From NCBI RefSeq assembly GCF_042657365.1, contig NZ_JBHSKT010000004.1, positions 392,578 through 456,577 of the forward strand: DNA of 64,000 bases, read 5' to 3'. Shown here in pieces: positions 24,255-32,590 of this stretch. The translations under genes and the position numbers were made by a program. The notes under the pieces were generated by a model, which was not told the origin of the DNA, searched no databases, and worked only from the letters and a program-made list of their open reading frames with translations. Position 1 is the stretch's first letter. Every line of letters begins with the position of its first letter. Origin of the DNA: Adhaeribacter_A terreus (GTDB lineage Bacteria > Bacteroidota > Bacteroidia > Cytophagales > Hymenobacteraceae).

Positions 24255-26132
24255 TTACTTTAAATAAGCTTTATACAGCACATAATCGCCTTGCTGCGCC
24301 AGCATTTTCCAGCCTTTTTCTGCCGGCAGGTTTTCGCCTTTTTTATAGGCCGTTAATGCGGGTTCGCGTTTCAGATCTTTGTAAAATTCATTCTTGCCGT
24401 TGTAATACGCCCGGTTGTAAATTACTAAAACCGGTTTTTCGTTCATCCGGTTGGTTAAAGCGGTATCGGGTTTGGGAGCCAGGAAAATACTGAGCAAATG
24501 CTGTACCTGCGCCGGCGGTGTACGCGATAATTTACTGGCCATAAGCGGCAAACCAGTTACTTCCGAAAGCTGAATGGTGCCGCGGTAAAATGCATCGTCG
24601 GGGAAAAGGCTGATGTCGTAATCTTCGGAACCTTCGTGGTAAAACGGAATGGGCAAAATTGCCTGATATTCCTGCGGAGCAATATTGCCGGCAAGGCTGC
24701 GCATAAATTGCAGGTGCTTCGGGTGGGACATCACGTTTTCACCTTTCACTTTCGAAATGTGTTTCCGGAGGTCGCGCATATCGATGGCTAAGAGCAGCAG
24801 CAAACCGGGCACCGCGAGCAGTTTTAGCCAAAAAGGTTGCGTATAATGTTTCCAGACGAAGCCCAGCCAGTAAACCGCAGCAATGTTGCAGAACCAGAAA
24901 ACGATCCAGGCAAACCGCGAAAGCACCCGGAACTGCGTTACGATTTCCGAGAACTGGTGAATGTAAAAGAACAGGTTAAAATAATTGGTGAACGTAAATG
25001 CGCCGCCAAAAAATGTGTAGGTTTCGCCCATCGCAATGAATGTGCAACCCAGCGCCGAAAGCCCGAAAAGCCAAAGAAAAGCGCTTTTTGTTTCCGGATC
25101 TTTTTCGGCCAGTCGGTTTATTTTTACTAATCCGGATTTCAGCAACAGCTTCATGAGCAGCCAGATAATAAAACTTCCCAGCACAAAACCACCCAGATAC
25201 AGCCACGATTCGTAGGGAATTTCCGGGTAGCGCAGGAATTCCAGTTTTAGTTTATTGTAAGGGTACGGCGTAATAAAAGCTTCCAGGTTCAGTTTCCAGT
25301 CCAGGCGGTCGTAACCTTCGGCAATGCTGCGGCGCAAATGGTAATTTTCATCGGGCAACCGAATAATGGCCAAAACCACCGCCGGCGGAATGAACACATT
25401 TATGAGCCCCAGAACCACAACCCAAACGTTAATTTCGCGCTTTTTAATGAAACAACGCAGGAACCAGAACAGGAAAAAGAAGCCAATGAACGACAGATTC
25501 AGCAGCAGGTAATACATGTGCAGAAAAGAACTGAGCACCAGCGTAGCCACCAAAGCAGCAGAAATTTGCAATGTTTTCCGGCGATCGGGGAAATGCTGAA
25601 ACAGCTTTAAAAGCAGATAAACCACCAGCAGCAACACCCACGAAAACGACAGATTATAATGCCCGAGTTTCAGGCGCAGGATCTGTGGACTGATCCAGGG
25701 CAGGAAAAATGCAGCCGCAAAAGCAATGCCCCGCGGCGTATGCAGCAACCGGAAAATCCGGAATAAAATACCCGACGCAATAGCCAGCCCGGCTACCATA
25801 AACGCATTGTGCAGCGACAGCGCATACGGCGTAAGATCGAAAACCCAGCGCGAAAAAGCTTTTACCAGCGCAGCAAACAAAGGCGTGTTGTCGGTGTATA
25901 AAACGTTATCGCCGAAAGGATAATTATGCTGCGTGAAATGGAAGAACGGTGCGCTTTCGGGTTGTTTTAGCCAGGCGTAATACGTGAAATAATTCTTCAG
26001 GCCATCCCAGGAATTTACCAGCAGAAATTCATCGGAGGTGCGCAGCACATCGCGGAAAGTGATAAAAATAACTACGGCTTGTACCAGCAAAAGCGCCAGC
26101 ATAAAAACGTTATCGCGTTTACGAAGCATCAA
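24255..26132 (-). CDS. GT-C-like membrane protein, paralog family member 3
   Basis: 625 residues. It shares NSWDGLKNYFTYYAW and HNYPFGDNVLYTDNTPLF at the first loop, and ILPIPFYHEGSEDYD plus SKLSRTPPAQVQHLLSIF at the C-terminus, with members 1 and 2. It lacks the final roughly 150-residue soluble domain those have. About ten helices. It is convergent with member 2, and the stop codons are 147 bases apart. Likely a lipid-linked sugar transferase; the substrate is not deducible. Confidence 0.75.
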   Translation of the reverse strand: MMLRKRDNVFMLALLLVQAVVIFITFRDVLRTSDEFLLVNSWDGLKNYFTYYAWLKQPESAPFFHFTQHNYPFGDNVLYTDNTPLFAALVKAFSRWVFDLTPYALSLHNAFMVAGLAIASGILFRIFRLLHTPRGIAFAAAFFLPWISPQILRLKLGHYNLSFSWVLLLVVYLLLKLFQHFPDRRKTLQISAALVATLVLSSFLHMYYLLLNLSFIGFFFLFWFLRCFIKKREINVWVVVLGLINVFIPPAVVLAIIRLPDENYHLRRSIAEGYDRLDWKLNLEAFITPYPYNKLKLEFLRYPEIPYESWLYLGGFVLGSFIIWLLMKLLLKSGLVKINRLAEKDPETKSAFLWLFGLSALGCTFIAMGETYTFFGGAFTFTNYFNLFFYIHQFSEIVTQFRVLSRFAWIVFWFCNIAAVYWLGFVWKHYTQPFWLKLLAVPGLLLLLAIDMRDLRKHISKVKGENVMSHPKHLQFMRSLAGNIAPQEYQAILPIPFYHEGSEDYDISLFPDDAFYRGTIQLSEVTGLPLMASKLSRTPPAQVQHLLSIFLAPKPDTALTNRMNEKPVLVIYNRAYYNGKNEFYKDLKREPALTAYKKGENLPAEKGWKMLAQQGDYVLYKAYLK

Positions 26133-26190
26133 ATATAGAATAAGCGAATTGCAACAAGTGGCAAAGGTACAATTTATTGCACCGGTTAAA

Positions 26191-26220
26191 AAAAACGCTA
26201 TGCTTTTGGCCCCAAAAACT
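26191..26220 (-). repeat. 30-bp interspersed element
   Basis: AAAAACGCTATGC, then GGCCCCAAAAACT, in the divergent region before the aldehyde dehydrogenase. Confidence 0.75.
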
Positions 26221-26281
26221 GCCCGTCGGTGTTAATCTGAAAATTTGTAACTTTACTTTTAATTCCCGGAGATCTCAAAGC

Positions 26282-26321
26282 ATTTTCAAATCTCCAGATT
26301 TTCAATTTTCCAAATCAGAGC
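26282..26321 (+). repeat. Octad array before the aldehyde dehydrogenase start
   Basis: Units ATTTTCAA, ATCTCCAG, ATTTTCAA, TTTTCCAA, ATCAGAGC end one base before the ATG at 26323. Confidence 0.55.
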
Positions 26322-26322
26322 A

Positions 26323-27765
26323 ATGTTCCGCATTCAGAATTACATAAACGGCGAATTCCGCGCACCACTTTCCGAAACGTACATCGATAATTACAACCCG
26401 GCTACCGGCGAAGTGTATTCGTTAATTCCGGATTCGGATGCGGCCGATGTGGAACTGGCGGTTCTGGCAGCAAAAGCCGCTTTCCCGGCCTGGAGCAATA
26501 CTTCAGCCGAAAAACGCGGCAAAATGCTGATGAAAATTGCTGCTTTGATCGATGAAAACCTGGAAAAACTGGCCAAAGCCGAAAGCATTGACAACGGAAA
26601 ACCGATCTCTTTAGCCCGCACCGTAGATATTCCGCGCGCAAGCTCTAATCTGGAATTTTTCGGCACCGCCATTCAGCATTTTTCTTCAGAATCGCATTAC
26701 ATGGAGGGCACGGCTATTAATTACACGCTGCGTCGTCCGTATGGCATAGCCGGTTGCATTTCGCCCTGGAATCTGCCGCTTTACCTGTTTACCTGGAAAA
26801 TTGCGCCTGCATTAGCGGCTGGAAACTGCGTAATTGCCAAACCTTCGGAAATTACGCCCATGACGGCTTATTTGCTTTCGGAGCTTTGCGCGGAAGCGGG
26901 TTTGCCGGCCGGCGTTTTAAATATCATTCACGGTTATGGCCATAAAGTAGGCTCTGCCATCACCGAAAACCCGAACATCCCGATCATTTCCTTTACCGGC
27001 GGCACCAAAACCGGCGAAACCATTGCCAGAGTTGCGGCTCCAATGTTTAAAAAACTTTCGCTCGAACTTGGCGGAAAAAACCCGAATATCATTTTTGCGG
27101 ACTGCGACCTGGAAAAAGCTATTGCTACCAGCATCAATTCTTCGTTCGCCAACCAGGGACAAATTTGCCTTTGCGGTTCGCGCATTTTTATTGAGCGCAG
27201 CATTTACGAGCAATTTAAGGAAGGCTTTTTAGCGAAAGTACAGGAGCTGAAAAACGGTAACCCTTTAGACGAAAAAACCAAACAAGGCGCGGTAGTTTCG
27301 CAAGCGCACATGGAAAAAGTGCTTTCTTATATAGAACTGGCCAAAGAAGAAGGCGGAAAAATTCTGGCCGGCGGCACGCAGGTAAAACTGGACGGCGAAA
27401 ACGCGAACGGCTGGTTTATTGCCCCAACGGTTATTGAAGGTCTGGCTTATAACTGCCGCACCAACCTGGAAGAAATTTTTGGCCCAGTGGTTACGCTTAC
27501 GCCTTTCGATACGGAAGAAGAAGTGCTGGAATACGCCAATTGCACTGATTATGGTCTGGCCGCCACCATCTGGACCGAGAACCTGACCAAAGCCCACCGC
27601 GTGGCGCACCAGATCAAGTCCGGAATTATTTGGGTAAATTGCTGGTTATTACGGGACTTACGCACACCTTTCGGCGGCATGAAGCAATCTGGCGTGGGCC
27701 GCGAAGGCGGTCTGGAAGCGCTGCGGTTTTTTACCGAGCCGCAAAATGTTTGCGTGAAATTATAA
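26323..27765 (+). CDS. Aldehyde dehydrogenase, 2-aminomuconate-6-semialdehyde type
   Basis: 480 residues, the normal ALDH length. NAD-binding SFTGGTKTG lies at about 223-231, general base Glu248 in LELGGKNP, and nucleophile Cys282 in GQICLCGSRIF. The N-terminal NYINGEFRAP and the C-terminal SGIIWVNCWLLRDLRTPFGG fit the aminomuconate/hydroxymuconic-semialdehyde branch. It would oxidise the ACMSD product to 2-aminomuconate; the assignment within the ALDH family rests on sequence flavour and on the kynurenine genes in the same window. No 2-aminomuconate deaminase (RidA-like) gene is visible here. Confidence 0.88.
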   Translation: MFRIQNYINGEFRAPLSETYIDNYNPATGEVYSLIPDSDAADVELAVLAAKAAFPAWSNTSAEKRGKMLMKIAALIDENLEKLAKAESIDNGKPISLARTVDIPRASSNLEFFGTAIQHFSSESHYMEGTAINYTLRRPYGIAGCISPWNLPLYLFTWKIAPALAAGNCVIAKPSEITPMTAYLLSELCAEAGLPAGVLNIIHGYGHKVGSAITENPNIPIISFTGGTKTGETIARVAAPMFKKLSLELGGKNPNIIFADCDLEKAIATSINSSFANQGQICLCGSRIFIERSIYEQFKEGFLAKVQELKNGNPLDEKTKQGAVVSQAHMEKVLSYIELAKEEGGKILAGGTQVKLDGENANGWFIAPTVIEGLAYNCRTNLEEIFGPVVTLTPFDTEEEVLEYANCTDYGLAATIWTENLTKAHRVAHQIKSGIIWVNCWLLRDLRTPFGGMKQSGVGREGGLEALRFFTEPQNVCVKL

Positions 27766-27821
27766 TAAACCTGAAAATCAGGCGTTAACGACTTTAATAA
27801 TTAAAAAAAACTGCTCTCACA

Positions 27822-28154
27822 ATGAACAAATTTATGAGTACTGCCCTCGGACGGCTGCGCCTGATCGGTTTACTGGAAGGCCTATCTTTTATCGTTTTGC
27901 TGTGCATTGCCATGCCGCTGAAATATTATTTTGAACAACCGCTGGCCGTAAAATACGTGGGCTGGGCACACGGCGTACTGTTTGTGCTTTACATTGCGGC
28001 CGTTTTTCAGGTGGCCGTGCAGCGCCGCTGGTCATTTATGAAAGGCATTCTGGCGCTGGTTGCTTCTTTAGTTCCCCTCGGCACTTTCGCCTTCGACCGG
28101 CAGCTGGTTCGGGAGCAGCGCGAAGCTGCTTATCAGAGCAAAGTTGTGGCTTAG
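27822..28154 (+). CDS. DUF3817 small membrane protein
   Basis: 110 residues with three hydrophobic helices. The DUF3817 pattern is LRLIGLLEGLSFIVLL, PLKYYFEQPLAVKYVGWAHG and the conserved GMxHG-like step, then SLVPLGTFAFDRQL. Function unknown. It follows the aldehyde dehydrogenase by 56 bases and may be co-transcribed. Confidence 0.85.
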   Translation: MNKFMSTALGRLRLIGLLEGLSFIVLLCIAMPLKYYFEQPLAVKYVGWAHGVLFVLYIAAVFQVAVQRRWSFMKGILALVASLVPLGTFAFDRQLVREQREAAYQSKVVA

Positions 28155-28182
28155 TTTTTTAACCCAAAAACATACCGTTTTA
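28154..28182 (+). repeat. 30-bp interspersed element in a 30-base intergenic gap
   Basis: AGTTTTTTAACCC, then ACATACCGTTTT. It fills the whole space between the stop codon of the DUF3817 gene and the next ATG. Confidence 0.7.
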
Positions 28183-28184
28183 AA

Positions 28185-28997
28185 ATGGAAGCAAGGAGAA
28201 TAAGAACCGTATTATTTTTCATTGCTTCCATTTTTCTTTTTAGCTGTCAGCGGAAAGAAGATAATCGTTTGGCAATTTTAGCTTTACAGACCGCTTGCAA
28301 GGATACTTGGGCGGATATTGAAGCCCTCACTGGTAGTATTAGACACGAAGTTGAAGTAGGAGGCAATCGGAAGGCCGACATAAGAGTCCTTGATTTATCT
28401 AAAAGGATCTCTGAATGGAAAAACCCGGTGTTGCCTACCTTATCAGTCTCTGGCCTTAAGCAATTTTCAGATTCTACTTACAATAGTACTTTAGCAGAAA
28501 AATTAGAAAAGGCAGACCAAGAAGAATGGAAAAGAATTTCTACTGAAATTGGAAAAGCAACAACCTACTTACCGCTTGAAATAAAATCCGCCTCAGATTC
28601 TTTAAAAATATACCAGATTCTATATTTAATCTTAAGGCAGGAACTATTGTATCACTCAGCTTTGGCCGCCAGAGTTGGAGGGAATGACTGGTTTACTACT
28701 TCCATTAATTCACAAATCCATTACAAAGCAGGAGATACAGTTAAGACCCTCATAAGTCTTTCCCGGTTTGAAAATGATAATATAAAGTACAGGGCAGAAC
28801 CTATAAGAATATACCTTAACGATACTCTTATCAATATTAACTCTACTACAGAATACATTGGTAAAGTAACATTAATAAAATTTCCGGCTATACAAAAGGG
28901 CACGTATAAAATAGAAGGCACCTTTATAACCAAGTATCCAGCAAGTAGACAACAAAAAATCGCCAAAATATTGAGTCGCGAATTTAATGTAGAGTGA
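28185..28997 (+). CDS. Lipoprotein of unknown function, AT-rich
   Basis: 270 residues. A lipoprotein signal, VLFFIASIFLFSC, puts the lipidated Cys at about 21. The mature part has predicted helices in the first half and beta strands in the second, ending LIKFPAIQKGTYKIEGTF. No family recognised. Base and codon use are clearly more AT-rich than in flanking genes (AGA and ATA codons are frequent), suggesting recent acquisition. Confidence 0.65.
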   Translation: MEARRIRTVLFFIASIFLFSCQRKEDNRLAILALQTACKDTWADIEALTGSIRHEVEVGGNRKADIRVLDLSKRISEWKNPVLPTLSVSGLKQFSDSTYNSTLAEKLEKADQEEWKRISTEIGKATTYLPLEIKSASDSLKIYQILYLILRQELLYHSALAARVGGNDWFTTSINSQIHYKAGDTVKTLISLSRFENDNIKYRAEPIRIYLNDTLININSTTEYIGKVTLIKFPAIQKGTYKIEGTFITKYPASRQQKIAKILSREFNVE

Positions 28998-29004
28998 AAT
29001 TTTT

Positions 29005-29037
29005 AAAAGTCTGCAAAAACCAGTTTTGCAGACTTTT
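29005..29037. terminator. Hairpin terminator overlapping an element copy
   Basis: AAAAGTCTGCAAAA pairs with TTTTGCAGACTTTT across five bases and continues into T runs. The GACTTTTTT half is shared with the 30-bp element at 29031. Confidence 0.8.
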
Positions 29038-29135
29038 TTGCATTAAAACCATAGCGTTTCAGCCGTAAAACCTCACAGGTTTCAGAAACCTGTGAGGTTT
29101 GGTTCAGACTTTTTCAACCTGAAACCATAGCGTTT
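29031..29135 (+). repeat. Two 30-bp elements flanking a 33-bp perfect palindrome
   Basis: Element copies at 29031-29059 and 29107-29135 (both ending CATAGCGTTT). Between them AAACCTCACAGGTTT and its exact reverse complement form a 15-bp stem around CAG at 29068-29100. Confidence 0.8.
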
Positions 29136-29219
29136 CCCAGCTGATAAAATAACACGGTTTTGCGCAGGTTTTCCGGAATTTGAATAACTTAGCACACCCG
29201 TTCTATTCTGTGATTTATC

Positions 29220-29948
29220 ATGAAACGCTTTCTTCCTTTCGCTTTTGGTTTGCTGCTTACTTCCTGCGTGAGCCCGTACAATATTTCTAAAATTACGCCG
29301 GCCGAAGAAGACACCAACTGGGCCTGGGGCCGGGAATTTATGCACAAAACCATGGATAGCGTGGTGGTGAAAATTGCCTACGAAACCAACGACCGCAACA
29401 ACGCCATTTTTAACGTGGAAATCGAGAATAATTCGAGCCGGCCGGTTTTGGTTGCCCCTGAAAGATTCTGGTCGAATATGAGCGGTGCCAATCTGCCTAA
29501 AGACATTATCCAGCTGCAAAAAGCCGTAGATCCGGAAAGTTATTACCTGGACCTGGCCAAACAAAGATCGCGGCAGGAAGCCGAAGAAATGAACACGGCT
29601 ATTAACCACGTTACGCTTTCGCTGGTAGAAACAGCTTCGGCGGTAGCCAGTATTGCAGATGGGGAAACGCCCGAAGAACGCGAAGAACGGCAAATGGCCC
29701 GCGCAGAATCTGAGCAAAACCGCGAAATTGATCTGTACCGGTTAGAGAACAAACGCATTTCGCTCAATGACCGCAAACGTTTTTTAGACCAGACCATTCT
29801 GCGCAAAAGCACCTTGCCACCCAATTCGGTAATTTACGGCGAAGTTTATTTCCAGCGCCACGATCTTGCCACCAGCTACGAGATCAACATTCCGATAAAC
29901 GACAAACTACTGAAATTTCATTTTAAACAAAGCATCGTAAAGCCGTAA
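29220..29948 (+). CDS. Lipoprotein of unknown function
   Basis: 242 residues. Signal FAFGLLLTSC gives a lipidated Cys at about residue 16. A short beta region with FNVEIENNSSRPVLVAPERF is followed by a highly charged helical stretch, ETPEEREERQMARAESEQ and DLYRLENKRISLNDRKRF, probably coiled coil, and a C-terminal strand region. No known domain recognised. The GC-rich strand bias matches its neighbours. Confidence 0.7.
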   Translation: MKRFLPFAFGLLLTSCVSPYNISKITPAEEDTNWAWGREFMHKTMDSVVVKIAYETNDRNNAIFNVEIENNSSRPVLVAPERFWSNMSGANLPKDIIQLQKAVDPESYYLDLAKQRSRQEAEEMNTAINHVTLSLVETASAVASIADGETPEEREERQMARAESEQNREIDLYRLENKRISLNDRKRFLDQTILRKSTLPPNSVIYGEVYFQRHDLATSYEINIPINDKLLKFHFKQSIVKP

Positions 29949-29974
29949 ATAAAAAAAGCCTAGTAGCATTACCA

Positions 29975-30036
29975 GACTTTTTTGTTTTCAAACCATAGCG
30001 TTTTGCGGGTTTATTATGCTTAAACCATAGCGTTTT
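29975..30036 (+). repeat. Tandem pair of 30-bp elements
   Basis: Copies at 29975-30004 (GACTTTTTT ... CCATAGCGTTTT) and 30007-30036 (GGTTTATTA ... CCATAGCGTTTT, diverged left box), two bases apart, between convergent genes. Confidence 0.75.
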
Positions 30037-30043
30037 CAAATAA

Positions 30044-31048
30044 CTAAAATACCTGCGCGTGCTGCGGCATGGTATCTGGTTTGGTTTCTACGTTGGTATC
30101 GGAAATGATATAAAGCGGCCGGCCGCGTACGTTATTGCTGATGCGGCTGATGTACTCGCCGATAATGCCGATGGAAATTAGCTGAATGCCACCCAAAAAC
30201 AACACGCTCAGAATAGTAGAAGTCCAGCCGGGAACGGTGTCGTGGGAAACAAAACGGGAATAAAGCGCATACAGCATTACCAGGAACGCAATTCCGGAAA
30301 CCACAAAACCCGACATGGTAGCTACTTTCAGCGGAAAATCGGAGAAAGAAGTAATGCCATCGAGCGCGAAGCGGATCATTTTGCGGTAGGTGTAACCGGT
30401 TTCGCCTTCGGCCCGTTCGGCACGGTCGTATTCTACGAAAATTTGTTTAAAACCGGCCCAGGATATCTGCCCACGCAGGAATTTATTGCGTTCCGGCATG
30501 TTGCGGAGCACCTGCACGATCTTGTCGCTCATGATCCGGAAATCGCCGGTATCTACCGGAATTTCCACGGAAGTAATGTTGGCCAGAATGCGGTAGAACC
30601 ACTTGGCAGTAAGCAGCTTTAAGTAGCTTTCCCCTACCCTTTTCCGGCGGCGCGCATACACCACTTCAAAACCTTCCTGCATTTTTTTATACAGATCGAT
30701 AATGAGTTCCGGCGGGTCCTGCAGATCAGCGTCTATAATTACAATGGCTTTGCCGCGCGTATGATCTAAACCGGCGCTTACTGCAATCTGGTGGCCGAAA
30801 TTGCGGCTGAAGTTGATGAATCTGACTTTTTCGTCGCGTTGCGATAGCGTTTTTATAAGCGCCAGCGAGTTATCGCGGCTACCGTCGTTCACAAAAATAA
30901 ATTCATACGGTTCACCCAGGGTTTGCATTACACCCGTGAGGCGATCGTATAAATTGAAGATATTTTTTTCTTCGTTGTAAATAGGAATAACCACCGAAAG
31001 CTGCAGGCTTTCCTGAACGGTTGGCATAAAGCTATTCATTGGTTTCAT
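30044..31048 (-). CDS. GT2 glycosyltransferase with two C-terminal membrane helices (polyprenyl-phosphate sugar transferase type)
   Basis: 334 residues from the ATG of MKPMNSF. GT-A motifs: LSVVIPIYNEEKN, VNDGSRDNSL, RNFGHQIAVSAGLDHTRG and IDADLQDPPELI. MSDKIVQVLRNMPERNKFLRGQ is typical of the ArnC/GtrB family, which loads a sugar on undecaprenyl phosphate. Two helices at about 230-260 and 275-300 are followed by ISRISNNVRGRPLY. It overlaps the upstream ArnT-like gene by 17 bases, consistent with translational coupling. A 30-bp element copy is in frame at 30824-30854. Confidence 0.9.
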   Translation of the reverse strand: MKPMNSFMPTVQESLQLSVVIPIYNEEKNIFNLYDRLTGVMQTLGEPYEFIFVNDGSRDNSLALIKTLSQRDEKVRFINFSRNFGHQIAVSAGLDHTRGKAIVIIDADLQDPPELIIDLYKKMQEGFEVVYARRRKRVGESYLKLLTAKWFYRILANITSVEIPVDTGDFRIMSDKIVQVLRNMPERNKFLRGQISWAGFKQIFVEYDRAERAEGETGYTYRKMIRFALDGITSFSDFPLKVATMSGFVVSGIAFLVMLYALYSRFVSHDTVPGWTSTILSVLFLGGIQLISIGIIGEYISRISNNVRGRPLYIISDTNVETKPDTMPQHAQVF

Positions 31049-32585
31049 GGTTATTTTTTTTCTGAACGATACGATAAACGCGGCTGCTGTAATATTGATG
31101 AAGCACTTCAGCCTCAAAATTTGCTTCGAGCAAACTTGAAAAAGCCGGGTTGACCAGCACTACAATTTCGCCGGGTTGCAAACCAGAAACACTAAACTGA
31201 TTGGCTTCGCGGAAGGTGTAGCCCTTTTGCTGGTAAGCCAGCTTATAATAATGCGAAATGGCCGGATATTGGTCGGCGGGTTGCAGCAAAGTGATCTGTT
31301 TTTCCTGTGGAAACTGTTTCTCCAAAAGCTTCAACGCCGGCCCGAACATCGATTCCGGGTACTTTTCCCCCATTTCCGCTTTATCTTTAAGGTAATATTC
31401 CAAAACGGCGTTATAAGGCAACAAGCACAAAAGTAACACCGAACCGGTAAAGAAAAAAGCAGTATGTTTCACGTTTAAAAGCTGCGCGGCACCTTGCAGC
31501 AAAATGGTTACGCCCAAAGCTATCAGCACCGCCATAAATGGGTAAGCCGGGGCATCGTACCAGTAAAGTTTGGTTTGGGCCGTAGAAATAATGAGCAGAT
31601 AAAGACCCAGCAAAACGATTGCCAGCACCGCAAATCTTTTTACCACCACGGCGCTTTGCCAAAGCAGCACCCAAACAGACAATAGTAAAACCGGTAGCCA
31701 GAACTTATATTTCTCTTTCCTGATATTCTGGAGATACCAGTCAGCGGGGTGTTTATGAAGGTCGTCTAAAGCAGTTAAATAGCGGCCACCTAATTCATTT
31801 TCGTAAACGGCCTGCAAATAGCCTGGATTCATGGTTTCACGCAGAAAATAGTACCCCAGGCCTAAAAAGAGAAAAAAGGCAACGCCCGCGTAAAAAGCCG
31901 GTTGGCGCAACAAGGTTAACAATTTGCCCCGATAAATTATGTAGATGAGCAGCGCCGGTGCACACATTAAGCCGGCTACGCCTTTGGTGAGCACCGCAAG
32001 CGTTAAGCCCAGCACGCAGAACCACCAGTATTTTTGCTTGTTTTCTTCTAAATAAAGGAAAAACGTGAATGTATAAAGCACAATAAAAAACACCAGCATG
32101 GCATCGTAATCGGCGGTTCGGGCTACGTGAAAGATCATATAACCTTTACTCGAAACCAGGATCAGCACACTTAGCGCTGCTATTAATTTGTTTTTAAACG
32201 CCTGCAGCCCAAACCAAAACAGCAGGAAAAAGGTACTCAAAACTGCCCCAATGGTTGGCAAACGAAGCGCCAGTTCAGAATAACCGAAAAGTTTAATGCT
32301 CAAAGCCATCAGCCAGATCTGGAAAGGCGGCTTGGTATTCCACATATCGGGGTTACCCTGAAAATACGTTACGATCAGATTCCCATTGGCTACCATTTCG
32401 GCAGCATTTACGGCCTGCCGCGATTCGTCCCAGAGCATGACCGGCAGCGCCGAGATCTGCCATACCACCGGAAAACCAACCAATATTATAAACGGTACCA
32501 GCCAGAACAGATCTGCCACTGTAAGCAGGTTCCTGTTGCGGGCCAATAACGTTTCGGAAGGATGAATAGAGGTCTGTACGGCCAT
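31032..32585 (-). CDS. ArnT/PMT-like GT-C glycosyltransferase
   Basis: 517 residues. The first extracytoplasmic loop has the GT39/GT83 pattern DESRQAVNAAEMVANGNLI and NTKPPFQIWL, where the acidic pair coordinates metal and substrate. At least ten helices follow, then a soluble C-terminal tail. It probably moves a lipid-linked sugar, supplied by the overlapping GT2 gene downstream, onto an envelope acceptor such as lipid A or a glycan (inference). It starts six bases before the S9 peptidase stop. Confidence 0.9.
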   Translation of the reverse strand: MAVQTSIHPSETLLARNRNLLTVADLFWLVPFIILVGFPVVWQISALPVMLWDESRQAVNAAEMVANGNLIVTYFQGNPDMWNTKPPFQIWLMALSIKLFGYSELALRLPTIGAVLSTFFLLFWFGLQAFKNKLIAALSVLILVSSKGYMIFHVARTADYDAMLVFFIVLYTFTFFLYLEENKQKYWWFCVLGLTLAVLTKGVAGLMCAPALLIYIIYRGKLLTLLRQPAFYAGVAFFLFLGLGYYFLRETMNPGYLQAVYENELGGRYLTALDDLHKHPADWYLQNIRKEKYKFWLPVLLLSVWVLLWQSAVVVKRFAVLAIVLLGLYLLIISTAQTKLYWYDAPAYPFMAVLIALGVTILLQGAAQLLNVKHTAFFFTGSVLLLCLLPYNAVLEYYLKDKAEMGEKYPESMFGPALKLLEKQFPQEKQITLLQPADQYPAISHYYKLAYQQKGYTFREANQFSVSGLQPGEIVVLVNPAFSSLLEANFEAEVLHQYYSSRVYRIVQKKNNHETNE

Positions 32586-32590
32586 AAAAA

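Noticed and set aside
29082..29717. A 211-codon ORF on the minus strand, antisense to the lipoprotein at 29220
   Set aside because: It lacks a family match and mirrors the coding constraint of the plus-strand gene, which has a lipobox and a good start.
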